Positions 41,385-50,373 of a DNA stretch of 50,573 nucleotides are shown one piece after another (the stretch's first letter is position 1; every line of letters begins with the position of its first letter). The translations under genes were made by a program, and so were the position numbers. Below the pieces are notes generated by a model. The model saw only the letters and a list, made by a program, of their open reading frames with translations. It had not been told where the DNA came from and searched no databases. The stretch is from positions 1 to 50,573 of the forward strand of contig SKON01000205.1 in the NCBI GenBank assembly GCA_007120035.1. The letters run 5' to 3'. Source of the stretch: Myxococcales bacterium. GTDB taxonomy: Bacteria; Myxococcota_A; Bradymonadia; Bradymonadales; Bradymonadaceae.

Positions 41385-44300
41385 TCAGTTCTCCCCCACA
41401 AAGAAGATCTCCCTCAACGGCTCGAACCGACGCTGAATCGCGTCCACGATCTGCTCCTTCGTGGGCGTCGGGGCGTCCTGCCACCTGCGGACCGGACCGT
41501 ACTGGGAGGAGGCGCTGTACCGCCCCTGCCACCCGGGGCGTCGCCGGTCGTCGACGAGCTCTTCCACAGAGCTCAGGGCTTCCGGGTCGTCGACCAGGGC
41601 GGCCTCGGCGACGACCTCCACGGGCATCAGGTAGTCGTGGACGCCGCTCAAGAGATCACCGGCCAGATCACCGAGATACTTCCGAGCCGCCTCGGAGTCC
41701 GGGCACTCAACAATCGCCTCCCGAGGCTCGCCGTCGCGGGTGATCACCGTGACGTAGCCCTCAGTGTCGATGCCGGCGGCCCGCAGGAGCACCTGGTCGA
41801 GAGCGCCCTGCAGAAAAGACCGGACCTTGGCGCGACCCGAAGCGGAGAAGCTGAAAGACCGCCCCTCGGGGGCCATATAGGCCACCATCCCGTGGATCTC
41901 GACGTCCACGGGCTGACCGTGGACCTGGGCCTGCACCCGCACCGGCTCCAGGCGGTCCTCGGTGCCTACCCGACCCGGCGGGGAGCCGAGGCGGAGGCGT
42001 CGGTACCACGACGCTTCCTCCTCGAGGTGCTTCAGGCCTTCGACGTAGGTCTGGAGCTGCTCCACACACCGGCGGCGCTCGGCCTCGAAGAAGACCCCCG
42101 CCGGGAGCTCCCCGGCCAGGCGAAGCTGGTGGGTATGCTCGTCGAAGATCCGGGCCAGCGCCGGGGTGCTCAAGTCCACCTGGGGCCGGCTGATGGCGTC
42201 CTCCAGGACGTCCCGCAGGAGCATCAGCCGCTGCAGGAAGTCCGCCTCGAAGGGCTCGTGCTCGGCGTCGATCAGGTCCTCGTCGTTCTCGTCGTAGAGC
42301 CGCAGGAGCGCCCGGGCCGAGCCCTGCAGGGGACACTCCAAAAACCGGCGGAGCTGGGAGATCTGAAGCACCACGGGCGCCTGCAACGCCTGGGGCCCTC
42401 CGTCGGGGCGGCGAAACTTCAGCCCCCGGGCCAGAGTCTCGTAGGCATCTGGCGAGAGGGCCTCGGCGATCTCCTTCATGGTCCAACGGTAGCTGGCGAT
42501 CTCCGGGGGGAGCTCTCGTCGAAGCGCTCGAATCCGGGCCTCGTGATAGGCCTCGGCGTGATGGTTGGGGAGCGCCCGGGCGCCCCCTTCCCCAAAGAGC
42601 TCCGGGAAGTAGCTCTCATGATACCTGCGGAGGGGATGCTCGACGACGGCCACTCGCCGCCGCAGGGCCTCGCGGACCTCAAGGGACCGATGCTCTTCAC
42701 CCAGGGGCGTCATGGAGAGGATCATCTCCTGCAGTTGATACACCACGGAGGCCGGCTCCAGGGCGTCTCCGGTGATCCCGTGACGGCCCACCCAGGAGAG
42801 GTAGAGCCGAGACCGGGTGGACATCAGGGTCTCCAGGAAGAGGTAGAGATCCCGATGCCGGGGGTTCACGTCGTGCATTCGGGACCGGATCTGCCGCAGG
42901 TCCAACATCTCCGGGGGATCCGGGGCGGGGAACCGGTTCTCCCCCAGGCCCGTGACGAAGACCACCTCGAAGGGGATGGGCCGCATGGGCTTGAAGGCCG
43001 AGACCACCACCCCGTCGGCCAGGTACTGGCCCAGAGTCTCCTCCATCTCGCTCATGGCGGTGGCGGCGAAGTCGAAGGCCGTGCGGTACCCCACAACGTC
43101 GTCGGGGCAGAGGTCGCCGTCGGCGATCTCCTGCAGGCGGCCCAGAAGCCGCATCCTGGTGCGCTCCTCCCGGCGATCCCGGGGCCGCAAATGGCGAGTG
43201 ATCTCGTCCCGGAAATGCTCCATCCACCTGGCGAGGCTTCGCCGGTGGCCCCGGACGGCCCGGGCTCCCTGGATCAGGTCCTCGACGAGGCCCACGAAGG
43301 TCCCCACAGACTCCATCTTCTCGTGGCCCGTCTCCAGGACCAGGGCCTCCTCGCCGTTCAGGGCGAAGGGCTCGGGGCGCTCGTCTGGCGAGTGGCTCAT
43401 GAAGCTCCCCAGCACGAGCCGTCGCAGGCCCTGCTCCCAGGTGAAGCGCTCCTCCTGGAGGTAGGTGCCCGCCAGATCCTCGCGGCCGGCGGCCTGGAAG
43501 ATGTTCAGCTCGTCGCACCAATGCATCCAGTCCGTGGCGCTCACCTCGGGGTACTTCAAAAGCACGCAGGGGTGGACCAGGAGGCTCAGGAGCTCTCGGC
43601 GGCGGAAGCTCCCCAGGGGCAGATCCAGGAGAAGCCGGGCGGCCTCCAGGAAGGGGCTTCGCTGTTCGCCGGCGACGTCGATCACGTTGCAGGGGATGCT
43701 GCCGGTGCGCTCGAAGGCCGCCCTCAGGTGGGATTGGTAGACCGTGCGCTCCGCGGGCTGGACGACGACGGCGATGTCGTTGAACCGCAGGTCCTCCCGG
43801 GTGGTCACGAGCTCCCAGATCTCGCTGGCGATGGCCTCGCACTCCCGCTGGATCCCCGGCATGGACCAGAAGTGGAGGCTCTCATCGATGGGGACGTCGC
43901 GGTCGATGAAGACCTCTCGATCGGTCTTCAGGTCCCGGATCATGGCCTGGAAGCACCGCAGGAGGGTGTCGTCGTCCCGCTCGTCGCGGCGGCCCAGGTC
44001 CACCCGATCGTAGGTGACCTCGTCGAGGAGGCGCTGGAAGTCCCGGCCCGCCCGGCCCCATAGCTCCAGCGCCATGGGGTATTCGTCGCCCGAGAGAAGG
44101 CTCGAGTCGCCCAGGATGTCGAAGACGGGATCCTCGTCGCGATCGCCTGCGACCCCGTGGCTCCAATGCTCCAGGCAGGGGTTCATCACGTAGAAGTTGA
44201 TCTGCCGGGACTCCTCGTAGGTCTGGGTGGAGAAGAGGTCCCGAAAGAACCGGGGCAGGTAGGACTGTCCGAAGACGTGGGTCACCTCGGGCCAGCTCAG

Positions 44301-44975
44301 CTCGTCGGCGAAGGCGTAGATCGCCGCCGGCAGGGTCATGTAGGTGGTGTCGTCCCGCTCGAGCACCCCGTCGTCGCCGAAGAGGGCCTGCCAGGCCCGG
44401 CGCTGCCATGCCTCGATCTCTCGATGGGCGTCGGTGACGTGCTGGGCGCCGTAGATCTCATCGAGGCCGGACTTCCCCTCGCTCCAGCGATCCAAAAGGC
44501 TCCGCCGGGAGTAGCCGTAGTCCTCGAAGAGCCGGGCGACCCGGAAGGCCAGCTGGAACCGGCGGCGCTCGTGGTCCTCGTCGACGGCGAGATCCGGGTA
44601 GAGGAAGTCCTGCACGGGCCTCATCTCCGGCTCGGCCAGGAGGGCCTCGTCGCTGAAAACAGAGACCATCAGCCGGGTCAACGACGCCTGGTCCAGGATC
44701 TCCACCCGGGGCTCACCGGCGTCGTCCAGGGGCAAGAGGTCGCTCAACAGGCGCTGGATCGTCACGAACCGCACGCCTGTAGCCACGCCTCGGCGGGCGG
44801 CGATCTCCAGAGTCAGGTAGGTCTCGAGGTTCCGGGTGGGGATCACCACCAGGTGCTCCAGGAAGAGCCGGTCCCGGGCCGAGCTCGACCGCCGGGCCTC
44901 GTCGCGCTCCAGCTCGACGATCAGGCGCTCTACCAGGTCTTCGACCCGATCCGATTGGTAGGCCAGCACGGCCAT
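41385..44975 (-). CDS. recC: Exodeoxyribonuclease V gamma subunit (RecC)
   Basis: 1196 residues. The non-catalytic helicase-fold and Chi-recognition subunit of RecBCD. Recognised from family wording rather than catalytic motifs: an N-terminal FLEHLVVIPTRNLETYLTLEIAARRGVATGVRF, HVFGQSYLPRFFRDLF, DIAVVVQPAERTVYQSHLRAAFE, and SAFKPMRPIPFEVVFVTGLGENRFPAPDPPEMLDLRQI, followed by the inactivated nuclease-like C-terminus. Length is close to E. coli RecC. First gene of the recC-recB-recD set; divergent from the ImmA-like gene with about 197 bases between, where its promoter must lie. Confidence 0.92.
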   Translation of the reverse strand: MAVLAYQSDRVEDLVERLIVELERDEARRSSSARDRLFLEHLVVIPTRNLETYLTLEIAARRGVATGVRFVTIQRLLSDLLPLDDAGEPRVEILDQASLTRLMVSVFSDEALLAEPEMRPVQDFLYPDLAVDEDHERRRFQLAFRVARLFEDYGYSRRSLLDRWSEGKSGLDEIYGAQHVTDAHREIEAWQRRAWQALFGDDGVLERDDTTYMTLPAAIYAFADELSWPEVTHVFGQSYLPRFFRDLFSTQTYEESRQINFYVMNPCLEHWSHGVAGDRDEDPVFDILGDSSLLSGDEYPMALELWGRAGRDFQRLLDEVTYDRVDLGRRDERDDDTLLRCFQAMIRDLKTDREVFIDRDVPIDESLHFWSMPGIQRECEAIASEIWELVTTREDLRFNDIAVVVQPAERTVYQSHLRAAFERTGSIPCNVIDVAGEQRSPFLEAARLLLDLPLGSFRRRELLSLLVHPCVLLKYPEVSATDWMHWCDELNIFQAAGREDLAGTYLQEERFTWEQGLRRLVLGSFMSHSPDERPEPFALNGEEALVLETGHEKMESVGTFVGLVEDLIQGARAVRGHRRSLARWMEHFRDEITRHLRPRDRREERTRMRLLGRLQEIADGDLCPDDVVGYRTAFDFAATAMSEMEETLGQYLADGVVVSAFKPMRPIPFEVVFVTGLGENRFPAPDPPEMLDLRQIRSRMHDVNPRHRDLYLFLETLMSTRSRLYLSWVGRHGITGDALEPASVVYQLQEMILSMTPLGEEHRSLEVREALRRRVAVVEHPLRRYHESYFPELFGEGGARALPNHHAEAYHEARIRALRRELPPEIASYRWTMKEIAEALSPDAYETLARGLKFRRPDGGPQALQAPVVLQISQLRRFLECPLQGSARALLRLYDENDEDLIDAEHEPFEADFLQRLMLLRDVLEDAISRPQVDLSTPALARIFDEHTHQLRLAGELPAGVFFEAERRRCVEQLQTYVEGLKHLEEEASWYRRLRLGSPPGRVGTEDRLEPVRVQAQVHGQPVDVEIHGMVAYMAPEGRSFSFSASGRAKVRSFLQGALDQVLLRAAGIDTEGYVTVITRDGEPREAIVECPDSEAARKYLGDLAGDLLSGVHDYLMPVEVVAEAALVDDPEALSSVEELVDDRRRPGWQGRYSASSQYGPVRRWQDAPTPTKEQIVDAIQRRFEPLREIFFVGEN

Positions 44976-45098
44976 CAGAATCCCTCAAGCGATGAGTCCA
45001 GGGTGACGTACCCCTTGAATCTGGCACAGCCTGTGGCCGGGCGCAACGGCACGGACGGCGGAGTTTTGATCGTTTGGGCAGGGGTTTCTGGGGAGCGC

Positions 45099-45126
45099 TT
45101 GAAAAACCTCCCACGGGCCCTATTAT
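45099..45126 (+). promoter_or_regulatory. Sigma70-type promoter of the ImmA-like gene
   Basis: TTGAAA (45099-45104), a 16-base spacer and TATTAT (45121-45126) form one of the best promoter matches in the window. It precedes the ATG at 45173 and its GGAGG site by a short leader, and drives the three plus-strand genes up to 47007. Confidence 0.7.
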
Positions 45127-45172
45127 TTAGGGTTGGCTATGCATCGGCGAATCGGTGTATACGGAGGTTCCC

Positions 45173-45715
45173 ATGGAAGCGTTAGAGAAACTCACAACCG
45201 ACGGCCCCATCGAGGCGGCCCTGTGGAAGCAGCTGCGAGGCGGCGGTCACTCCGCGGAGTACCTCCTGGATCTCTTCGGGATCGAGGAGCCTCCCGTGCC
45301 GGTGATCGGCATCGCCCAGGGCATCGGCGTCGAGGTGTACTATCGACCCGGCGCACCCTGGGCAGGTCTCTTGAGCATCGAAGACGACGGTTCCACCGCC
45401 AGGATCTTCGTGAAAAAAGAGGACCCCACGACCCGGCAGCGGTTCACCGTGGCCCATGAGCTCGGCCACCTCCTCCTCCACAAAGACGTGCAGGTCCATC
45501 GGGACAACGACTACTCCAACTACGTGGGGCGCAGCCGGTCCAAAGAGCGAGAGGCCAACCACTTCGCCGCCGAGCTCCTGATGCCGGCCTGGATGGTGAA
45601 GTTCGCCTTCGATCACATGGAATTGGCCCTCACCGAATTAGCCCACCTCTTTGAAGTCTCTCAGGAGGCGATGCACTACCGCCTGAAGGACCTCGGTCTG
45701 ATCACAACCTACTGA
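45173..45715 (+). CDS. ImmA/IrrE-family metallopeptidase
   Basis: 180 residues. A zinc peptidase of the family that cleaves phage-type or stress repressors. The motif RFTVAHELGHLLLHK (H95, E96, H99) and the downstream EREANHFAAELLMP (E127 as third ligand) are diagnostic; helical N- and C-terminal parts complete the minimal domain. The GTG at 45155 is in frame, but ATG 45173 has GGAGG six bases upstream and is preferred. Usually an XRE-type repressor gene is adjacent or fused; none is visible here. Immediately downstream are a two-TM protein and a lipoprotein gene, probably co-transcribed. Confidence 0.9.
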   Translation: MEALEKLTTDGPIEAALWKQLRGGGHSAEYLLDLFGIEEPPVPVIGIAQGIGVEVYYRPGAPWAGLLSIEDDGSTARIFVKKEDPTTRQRFTVAHELGHLLLHKDVQVHRDNDYSNYVGRSRSKEREANHFAAELLMPAWMVKFAFDHMELALTELAHLFEVSQEAMHYRLKDLGLITTY

Positions 45716-45721
45716 GATAAA

Positions 45722-46219
45722 ATGGTCACTGATGATGGGGACCAGGAACCACTCCGTCCCGAGCCCGTAGATGCCGCCGACGAGCGGGCACCCCACCAGG
45801 CGCCCACGCTGGCCAAAGATTTCGGTTCCGCCCGAATCGACGCCGACAAGACTCGCCGAGCAGGAGCGATCTGGCTGGGCTCGATCGGGGTGACCGTCGC
45901 CGTTCTGACTGCCCTCTTCATCCTCGTCAAGATGGGCTCCATGCTCTCCGCCAACCACGGCCTGACCCAGGCGTTTCTGGCCGCCGAGGGCGAGGAGTTC
46001 CGACGAGAGATCCTCCTGTATCTGGGCATCGTCGTCGTCGGCCAGTCCGTCGTCGCGATCTGGCTCATCGCCTGGGCTGGCCGCATGATCCAGGTCGCCA
46101 CTCGCCTCGCCATCCCGGTCCGGGATCTCCCCGATGATACCTCCAGGGGGCAGGTCAAAAAGGCGCTAAAGCTGGTCCAACCCATGATGAAGTTCCGATC
46201 CGGGGACAAAGGAGGGTAA
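45722..46219 (+). CDS. Two-TM hypothetical membrane protein
   Basis: 165 residues, not recognised. A Pro/Glu/Asp-rich N-terminal tail (about 45 residues) precedes TM1 (IWLGSIGVTVAVLTALFILVKMG) and TM2 (ILLYLGIVVVGQSVVAIWLIAWAG), with a basic C-terminal tail. The N-terminal region is predicted cytoplasmic. ATG lies 6 bases after the stop of the ImmA-like gene and lacks its own ribosome site, so reinitiation is likely. The stop (TAA at 46217-46219) lies just after the AAAGGAGG that serves the next gene, supporting one operon. Confidence 0.7.
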   Translation: MVTDDGDQEPLRPEPVDAADERAPHQAPTLAKDFGSARIDADKTRRAGAIWLGSIGVTVAVLTALFILVKMGSMLSANHGLTQAFLAAEGEEFRREILLYLGIVVVGQSVVAIWLIAWAGRMIQVATRLAIPVRDLPDDTSRGQVKKALKLVQPMMKFRSGDKGG

Positions 46220-46221
46220 CG

Positions 46222-47007
46222 GTGGCTCCCCTTCATTTCCCCCTTTACTGGGCCGCACTATTTTTCCTGCTCGCCGGCTGTGAGCCGGCTATCGACGAGC
46301 GTCCAGAGACGCCCGTGGAGCCCACACCTGCGGAGCCCACACCCGCGGAGCCAACAGCCAGGTCCAACGAACCCGAGTGGAGCGTCGCGTTCTTCACCTC
46401 CCGACGCCCGGTCGACCACTGCCCGATCAGCCTGGAGCTACGGACTGTCTTCCTGGAAGTGGCCGATCGCTTCGAGGGGGATTTCCGGTTCGAAGACTGG
46501 TCTTCGAAAGACGAGACCTTCGCGCCGAATCTGCCCTCGCCATTCGAGGGACCTCAGATCCTGCTCTACCACGGGGACTCCCCCGTGGATCGGCATGTGG
46601 GTATCCAGCATCCAGAGAGCCGGATCACCGCGCACTACACAGGAAGGGAGTTCAACAAAGGTGCCGTGTTACACTTGCTAGCGAGGAATGGTCTCATCGA
46701 CACTCCCCCAGAAGAGCTGATCTTCAAGGGGATCGCCCGATCTGGTTCAGACCTGCGACGCTCCGCACTGGGGCCCTACGACTACCGAGGCGCCGATCTC
46801 CGGGGAGCGGTCTTCGCAGAGGCGAAGCTCTCCGGAACTCGTTTCGATGGTGCCGATCTGCGAGATACGGATTTCACGGGGGCAGAGATCTTCGGCGTGA
46901 ACTTCGAAGGTGCCAACATCGATGGCGCTACCTTCGCCGATACCCTTGTCGTTCAGTCGACGTGCCCGGACGGAGAGCCGAGTTCGGATGACCGGTGTGA
47001 GTGGTGA
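46222..47007 (+). CDS. Pentapeptide-repeat lipoprotein
   Basis: 261 residues. The signal peptide ends LLAG-C (Cys20), so it is lipid-anchored. A short Pro/Glu/Thr repeat (TPAEPTPAEPTA) forms a flexible stalk. The middle (about 50-175) resembles a thioredoxin-like or other alpha/beta fold (FEGPQILLYHGDS) but was not identified. The C-terminal part has pentapeptide repeats (GADLRGAVFAEAKLSGTRFDG, then GADLRDTDFTGAEIFGVNFEGANIDGATFADT), a right-handed beta-helix of about 11 repeats, with Cys near the end. The GTG start at 46222 is chosen for the AAAGGAGG site. Last gene of the ImmA-like operon; it converges on the T3SS chaperone-like gene with a 4-base gap. Function unknown. Confidence 0.82.
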   Translation: MAPLHFPLYWAALFFLLAGCEPAIDERPETPVEPTPAEPTPAEPTARSNEPEWSVAFFTSRRPVDHCPISLELRTVFLEVADRFEGDFRFEDWSSKDETFAPNLPSPFEGPQILLYHGDSPVDRHVGIQHPESRITAHYTGREFNKGAVLHLLARNGLIDTPPEELIFKGIARSGSDLRRSALGPYDYRGADLRGAVFAEAKLSGTRFDGADLRDTDFTGAEIFGVNFEGANIDGATFADTLVVQSTCPDGEPSSDDRCEW

Positions 47008-47011
47008 TCCC

Positions 47012-47383
47012 TCACCCCGCCCGGGCCGCCAGGGCCCGGAGCCGCCGGTCCAACACCCCCTCCACGTCGGCTCGCCGAGCCCGTTCGAGGGCTTCTCGGG
47101 CGGCGGCGAAGTCCTTCGCGACGATGCGGACTTCGGCGAGCCGGAGCCAGATCTCGGGGCGGTCCAGGCGTTGGGCGGCCTGGCCGTAGCCCTTCTCGGC
47201 CTCCCCGGCGTCGCCCTGCTGCCGTCGGGACTCGCCATAGTAATACCAGGCCCAGCCGTTCTGGATGTCCAGGGCGAGGAGGCCTCGGGCCAGGCGCTCG
47301 GCGCTCTTGAACCGGCGGCGCTCCAGGTGCCAGAAGGTCAGCCGCAGCACGGCCCATGTCTCGTCTTCGGTCAATGGTTGCAT
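47012..47383 (-). CDS. TPR protein, likely type III secretion chaperone/accessory
   Basis: 123 residues, almost all helical: TPR-like pairs LERRRFKSAERLARGLLALDIQNGWAWYYYGESRRQQGDAGEAEKGYGQAA and the following RPEIWLRLAEVRIVAKDFAAAREALERAR. Size and arrangement recall SycD/LcrH-type chaperones for translocators, but that is inferred from context. Its ATG (47383) overlaps the sctU stop (TGATG) and has GGAGGG upstream; a GTG three bases earlier is possible. So it is the last gene of the sctRSTU unit. It ends 4 bases from the end of the convergent lipoprotein gene. Confidence 0.75.
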   Translation of the reverse strand: MQPLTEDETWAVLRLTFWHLERRRFKSAERLARGLLALDIQNGWAWYYYGESRRQQGDAGEAEKGYGQAAQRLDRPEIWLRLAEVRIVAKDFAAAREALERARRADVEGVLDRRLRALAARAG

Positions 47384-48432
47384 CACTCCCTCCTCTCTCG
47401 CAGGTCATAGACAAACCGGAGCACCTCGGCGACGGGCTCGAAGAGCTCCTCGGGGATCTCGCTCTCCAGATCGACGTCGGCCAGCGCCCGGGCCAGCTCG
47501 ACGTTGTGGACGATGGGGACTCCGTATCGACGGGCCAGGCGCTTGATCTCCCGGGCCGCCGAGCCCCGGCCGCTGGCGAGCACCCGGGGCGCTCGCATCT
47601 CCTCCTCGCGGTACCTCAGCGCCGCGGCAACGTGGGTGGGGTTGACCACCACGGCGTCGGCGTTCTTCACCTCCTTCATAGAGCCGCCGCGGGCGAGCTC
47701 CCGATGGAAACGCTTGCGCTGACCCTTTACGTGGGGGTCGCCTTCGCTCTCCTTGTGCTCTCGTTTGACCTCGTGCTTTGCCATGCGGAGCTTCTTGCTG
47801 TGCTCGTGGCGCTTCCAGAAGAGGTCGAAGATCCCGAAGAGCACGAGCCCCCCGATCAAGAAGAGCGAGAGCTGTACCGCCGCGAGCGTCACGGCCATCG
47901 CCCCGTCCAGGAGATGCCCCCGGGGTATCTGGGTCATCGGCGGGGCGACCTGTCGAAGCACGAGGAAGCCGATCACCGCCATGGCGCTCAGGCGGAGCAC
48001 GTTCTTGATCAGCTCCACGACCTTGCTCATGGAGACCAGGTTCTTTGCGCCCTTCACGGGGTCCAGGCGCTGAAAGTCCGGCAAGAGGGGCTTCAGGCTG
48101 AGCATGAACCCCACCTGCAAGGCCGAGAAGAGCGCCGCCATGGCGAAGGTCACCGCCAGAAGCGGCGCCAGGATCCAGGTGAGCGCCAGGAGCGCCTCGT
48201 AGAGAAAGGAGGTCACCGCCGCCCGGTCCAGGTCGGGGTCGGCGGAGAGCCGAAACGCCTGGGTGGAGAGTTCCACGAGCTTCGCCAGGGCCGACCGGGA
48301 CCACACGGCGAGCACGGCGATGGCGCCGAGCATCACCGTGACGGCGACGAACTCCTGGGAGCGGGCGACCTGTCCTTTGCGGCGGGCCTCCCGCTTTTTC
48401 TTGGGCGTCGCCTCTTCGGTCTTTTCGCTCAA
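47383..48432 (-). CDS. sctU: Type III secretion export apparatus protein SctU (FlhB/YscU family)
   Basis: 349 residues. It controls substrate switching in the export gate. Four TM helices (about 30-230) are preceded by SEKTEEATPKKKREARRKGQVARSQEF, the family's hallmark N-terminus. The cytoplasmic domain contains NPTH (264-267), the autocleavage site, in DAVVVNPTHVAAALRY. The start is TTG at 48432, inside the sctT stop (TTGA), with AGGAGG 7 bases upstream; the annotated-looking ATG far upstream would read through sctT in another frame and is rejected. The flagellar homologue FlhB cannot be fully excluded, but sctR and the TPR partner favour the secretion type. Confidence 0.9.
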   Translation of the reverse strand: MSEKTEEATPKKKREARRKGQVARSQEFVAVTVMLGAIAVLAVWSRSALAKLVELSTQAFRLSADPDLDRAAVTSFLYEALLALTWILAPLLAVTFAMAALFSALQVGFMLSLKPLLPDFQRLDPVKGAKNLVSMSKVVELIKNVLRLSAMAVIGFLVLRQVAPPMTQIPRGHLLDGAMAVTLAAVQLSLFLIGGLVLFGIFDLFWKRHEHSKKLRMAKHEVKREHKESEGDPHVKGQRKRFHRELARGGSMKEVKNADAVVVNPTHVAAALRYREEEMRAPRVLASGRGSAAREIKRLARRYGVPIVHNVELARALADVDLESEIPEELFEPVAEVLRFVYDLRERRE

Positions 48433-49256
48433 GGGGCGCCTCCTGTCAGCTCGATCAGCGTGAGGAGGGCCTCCAGATCGTCGAGGACCATCTGGGAGAA
48501 CCGGCCCAGCAACACCTCGAGGCTCAAGAGCACCACGGCGCTGGAGAGGACCGCCTTCAGGGGCATCCCCAGGAAGAAGACGTTGATCTGGGGCGCCGAC
48601 CGGTTCACGAGCGCCAGGAAGAGGTTCACCAGGAAGGTCGTGGCCAGCACGGGAAACGAGAGGAGCACCCCCAGGGCGATGGCCCGGGCCGTCAGGTCCA
48701 GGACGAGGGCCGCCGCCTCGTGGGCCGCGGCGCCGACGGCGAAGAACTCCGTCGGCGGGAGCACCTCGAAGGAGTGCATCAGAGCCCACAGGAAGAGAGC
48801 GTGACCGCCGATGGCGAAGAAGATCACGATCCCCAACTGGTAGAGGAAGTTCGACGTCGGGGAGATCCGGTCCGGGAGCTGGGGCACCAGGGTCGTCGCC
48901 TGCGTCAGGCCCGCCGTGTTGTCGATGATCTGGCCGGCGATCCGCAGGGCGTCAAAGGAGAGAGCGCAGACATACCCGAGGGTGAACCCCACGAAGAGCT
49001 CCTTGAGGATCAAGAACCCCAGGGTCATGGGATCGTCGGGGATCGCCGCCGCCCCACCGCCGAACCACACCGCCGGATAGACCAGGATCGTCAACGCCAG
49101 CGCGAGGCCCATCTTCACCGTGTGGGGGACCACGGGCCCGCCGAGGAAGGGCACCACGTAGACCATCGGCAACAACCGGGCCGCCACCAGGGCGGCCAGG
49201 AGCACCGCCTGGTGGAGGGCCTGCTGCAACCCTTCGTCGAGGAGGAAGGCGTCCAT
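48429..49256 (-). CDS. sctT: Type III secretion export apparatus protein SctT (FliR/YscT family)
   Basis: 275 residues, about seven TM helices forming part of the export gate helix with SctR and SctS. Family segments: LVAARLLPMVYVVPFLGGPVVPHTVKMGLALALT, LKELFVGFTLGYVCALSFDALRIAGQIIDNTAGLTQATTLVP and NLFLALVNRSAPQINVFFLGMPLKAV. ATG directly follows the sctS stop (TAGATG), and the stop overlaps the sctU start, so translation is coupled. FliR is the flagellar counterpart; the operon order R-S-T-U is shared by both. Confidence 0.9.
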   Translation of the reverse strand: MDAFLLDEGLQQALHQAVLLAALVAARLLPMVYVVPFLGGPVVPHTVKMGLALALTILVYPAVWFGGGAAAIPDDPMTLGFLILKELFVGFTLGYVCALSFDALRIAGQIIDNTAGLTQATTLVPQLPDRISPTSNFLYQLGIVIFFAIGGHALFLWALMHSFEVLPPTEFFAVGAAAHEAAALVLDLTARAIALGVLLSFPVLATTFLVNLFLALVNRSAPQINVFFLGMPLKAVLSSAVVLLSLEVLLGRFSQMVLDDLEALLTLIELTGGAP

Positions 49257-49520
49257 CTAGAAGAGATCCGGGAAGCCCGTAAACAGGCTGTGCGTGAACC
49301 GCACGAGCTGCTCTCCGATCCAGGGCCCGGCGATAGCCAGGCTCAAGAACACGGCCACCAGCTTCGGCACGAAGGTCAGGGTCTGCTCCTGGATCTGGGT
49401 CGTGGCCTGCATCACGCTCACCACGAGCCCCACGAACATGCTCGCCATCAGCGGCGGCGCCGACGCCACCACCACCAACAAGAGCCCCTCCCGGGCGATC
49501 TGAATGATGGCCTGATCCAC
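49257..49520 (-). CDS. sctS: Type III secretion export apparatus protein SctS (FliQ/YscS family)
   Basis: 87 residues, two TM helices. The sequence follows the family: VASAPPLMASMFVGLVVSVMQATTQIQEQTLTFVPKLVAVFLSLAIAGPWIGEQL. It forms the lower export-gate layer. GTG start at 49520, 10 bases after the sctR stop; stop TAG is adjacent to the sctT ATG. Could be FliQ if the system were flagellar. Confidence 0.9.
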   Translation of the reverse strand: MDQAIIQIAREGLLLVVVASAPPLMASMFVGLVVSVMQATTQIQEQTLTFVPKLVAVFLSLAIAGPWIGEQLVRFTHSLFTGFPDLF

Positions 49521-49530
49521 GGTCCCCCCG

Positions 49531-50283
49531 TCACACGTAGCCCAAAATCAACCCCTGGACGACCAGATACCAACCGTCGACGAGCACGAAGAGTAATAGC
49601 TTGAAGGGCAGGCTGATCGTCGTCGGGCTGAGCATATGCATCCCCAGGCTCAACAATATGTTCGCCACCACGAGATCGATCACGATGAAGGGCACGAAGA
49701 GGATAAACCCGATCGTAAACGCCCGCTTCAGCTCAGTCACGACGAAGGCCGGCACGAGGATCAGAAAGTCCTCCTCCCCGATGCGCTCCCGCTGGTCCTC
49801 GTCCCGCATCTCCAACGCCAGCTCGTGCAACAAGAGCCGGTCCTCCTCGTCGGCGTGGCGCAGCAAGAACTGCCGCAGCGGCTCTCCGACCTCGGTGGTG
49901 ATCTCCTCCAGCGACGCAAAGGTCAGCTCCAGCTCCCCGGCCTCATGGGCCTGCAGGTGCGGCTCGAGCTCCACGTACATATCCTCCCCCACGGGAGCCA
50001 TAATGTAGATGGAGAGGACGATCGCCAGCCCTGTGATGATCTGGTTCGGCGGCACCTGTTGAGCCCCGATGGCGGTCCGCAGGATCGACAGCACCACGGC
50101 GACCTTCACGAAGCTCGTCACCATGATCAGCGCGAAGGGCAAGAGCGCCATCCCCGCCAGGAGCGCCACCAGCGCCAGGGGGCTCGTGGAGTCCCCGACC
50201 ATCTGCGCCTGCGCCGTCGCCGGCGCCAGAATTGTAGTGATCGCGACCACCGCGATCGCCGCACACCGCCCGACGTTGTCCAT
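49531..50283 (-). CDS. sctR: Type III secretion export apparatus protein SctR (FliP/YscR family)
   Basis: 250 residues. A cleavable-looking signal peptide (MDNVGRCAAIAVVAITTILAPATAQA) precedes the first gate helix SPLALVALLAGMALLPFALIMVTSFVKVAVVLSILRTAIGAQQVPPNQIITGLAIVLS. An acidic extracytoplasmic segment follows, then PAFVVTELKRAFTIGFILFVPFIVIDLVVANILLSLGM and LSPTTISLPFKLLLFVLVDGW. LSPTTISLP favours SctR over FliP; the signal peptide is more FliP-like, so the split is not absolute. ATG has GGGAGG 3-8 bases upstream. The 30-bp tandem array begins about 90 bases upstream. Probable first visible gene of sctR-S-T-U-TPR; upstream genes lie outside the window. Confidence 0.9.
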   Translation of the reverse strand: MDNVGRCAAIAVVAITTILAPATAQAQMVGDSTSPLALVALLAGMALLPFALIMVTSFVKVAVVLSILRTAIGAQQVPPNQIITGLAIVLSIYIMAPVGEDMYVELEPHLQAHEAGELELTFASLEEITTEVGEPLRQFLLRHADEEDRLLLHELALEMRDEDQRERIGEEDFLILVPAFVVTELKRAFTIGFILFVPFIVIDLVVANILLSLGMHMLSPTTISLPFKLLLFVLVDGWYLVVQGLILGYV

Positions 50284-50373
50284 GACCTCCCTCTAGCCTG
50301 GGTTGCCCTCCCTGGTTATTGTCGACGGTTTCTTCTCGGTTGTGCGTTCTTTTTTGGTCTGGGGTGGCCGGCG

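Noticed and set aside
48433..48789. 119-residue N-terminal extension of SctU
   Set aside because: It is a shadow frame across sctT; the family N-terminus starts at the TTG at 48432.
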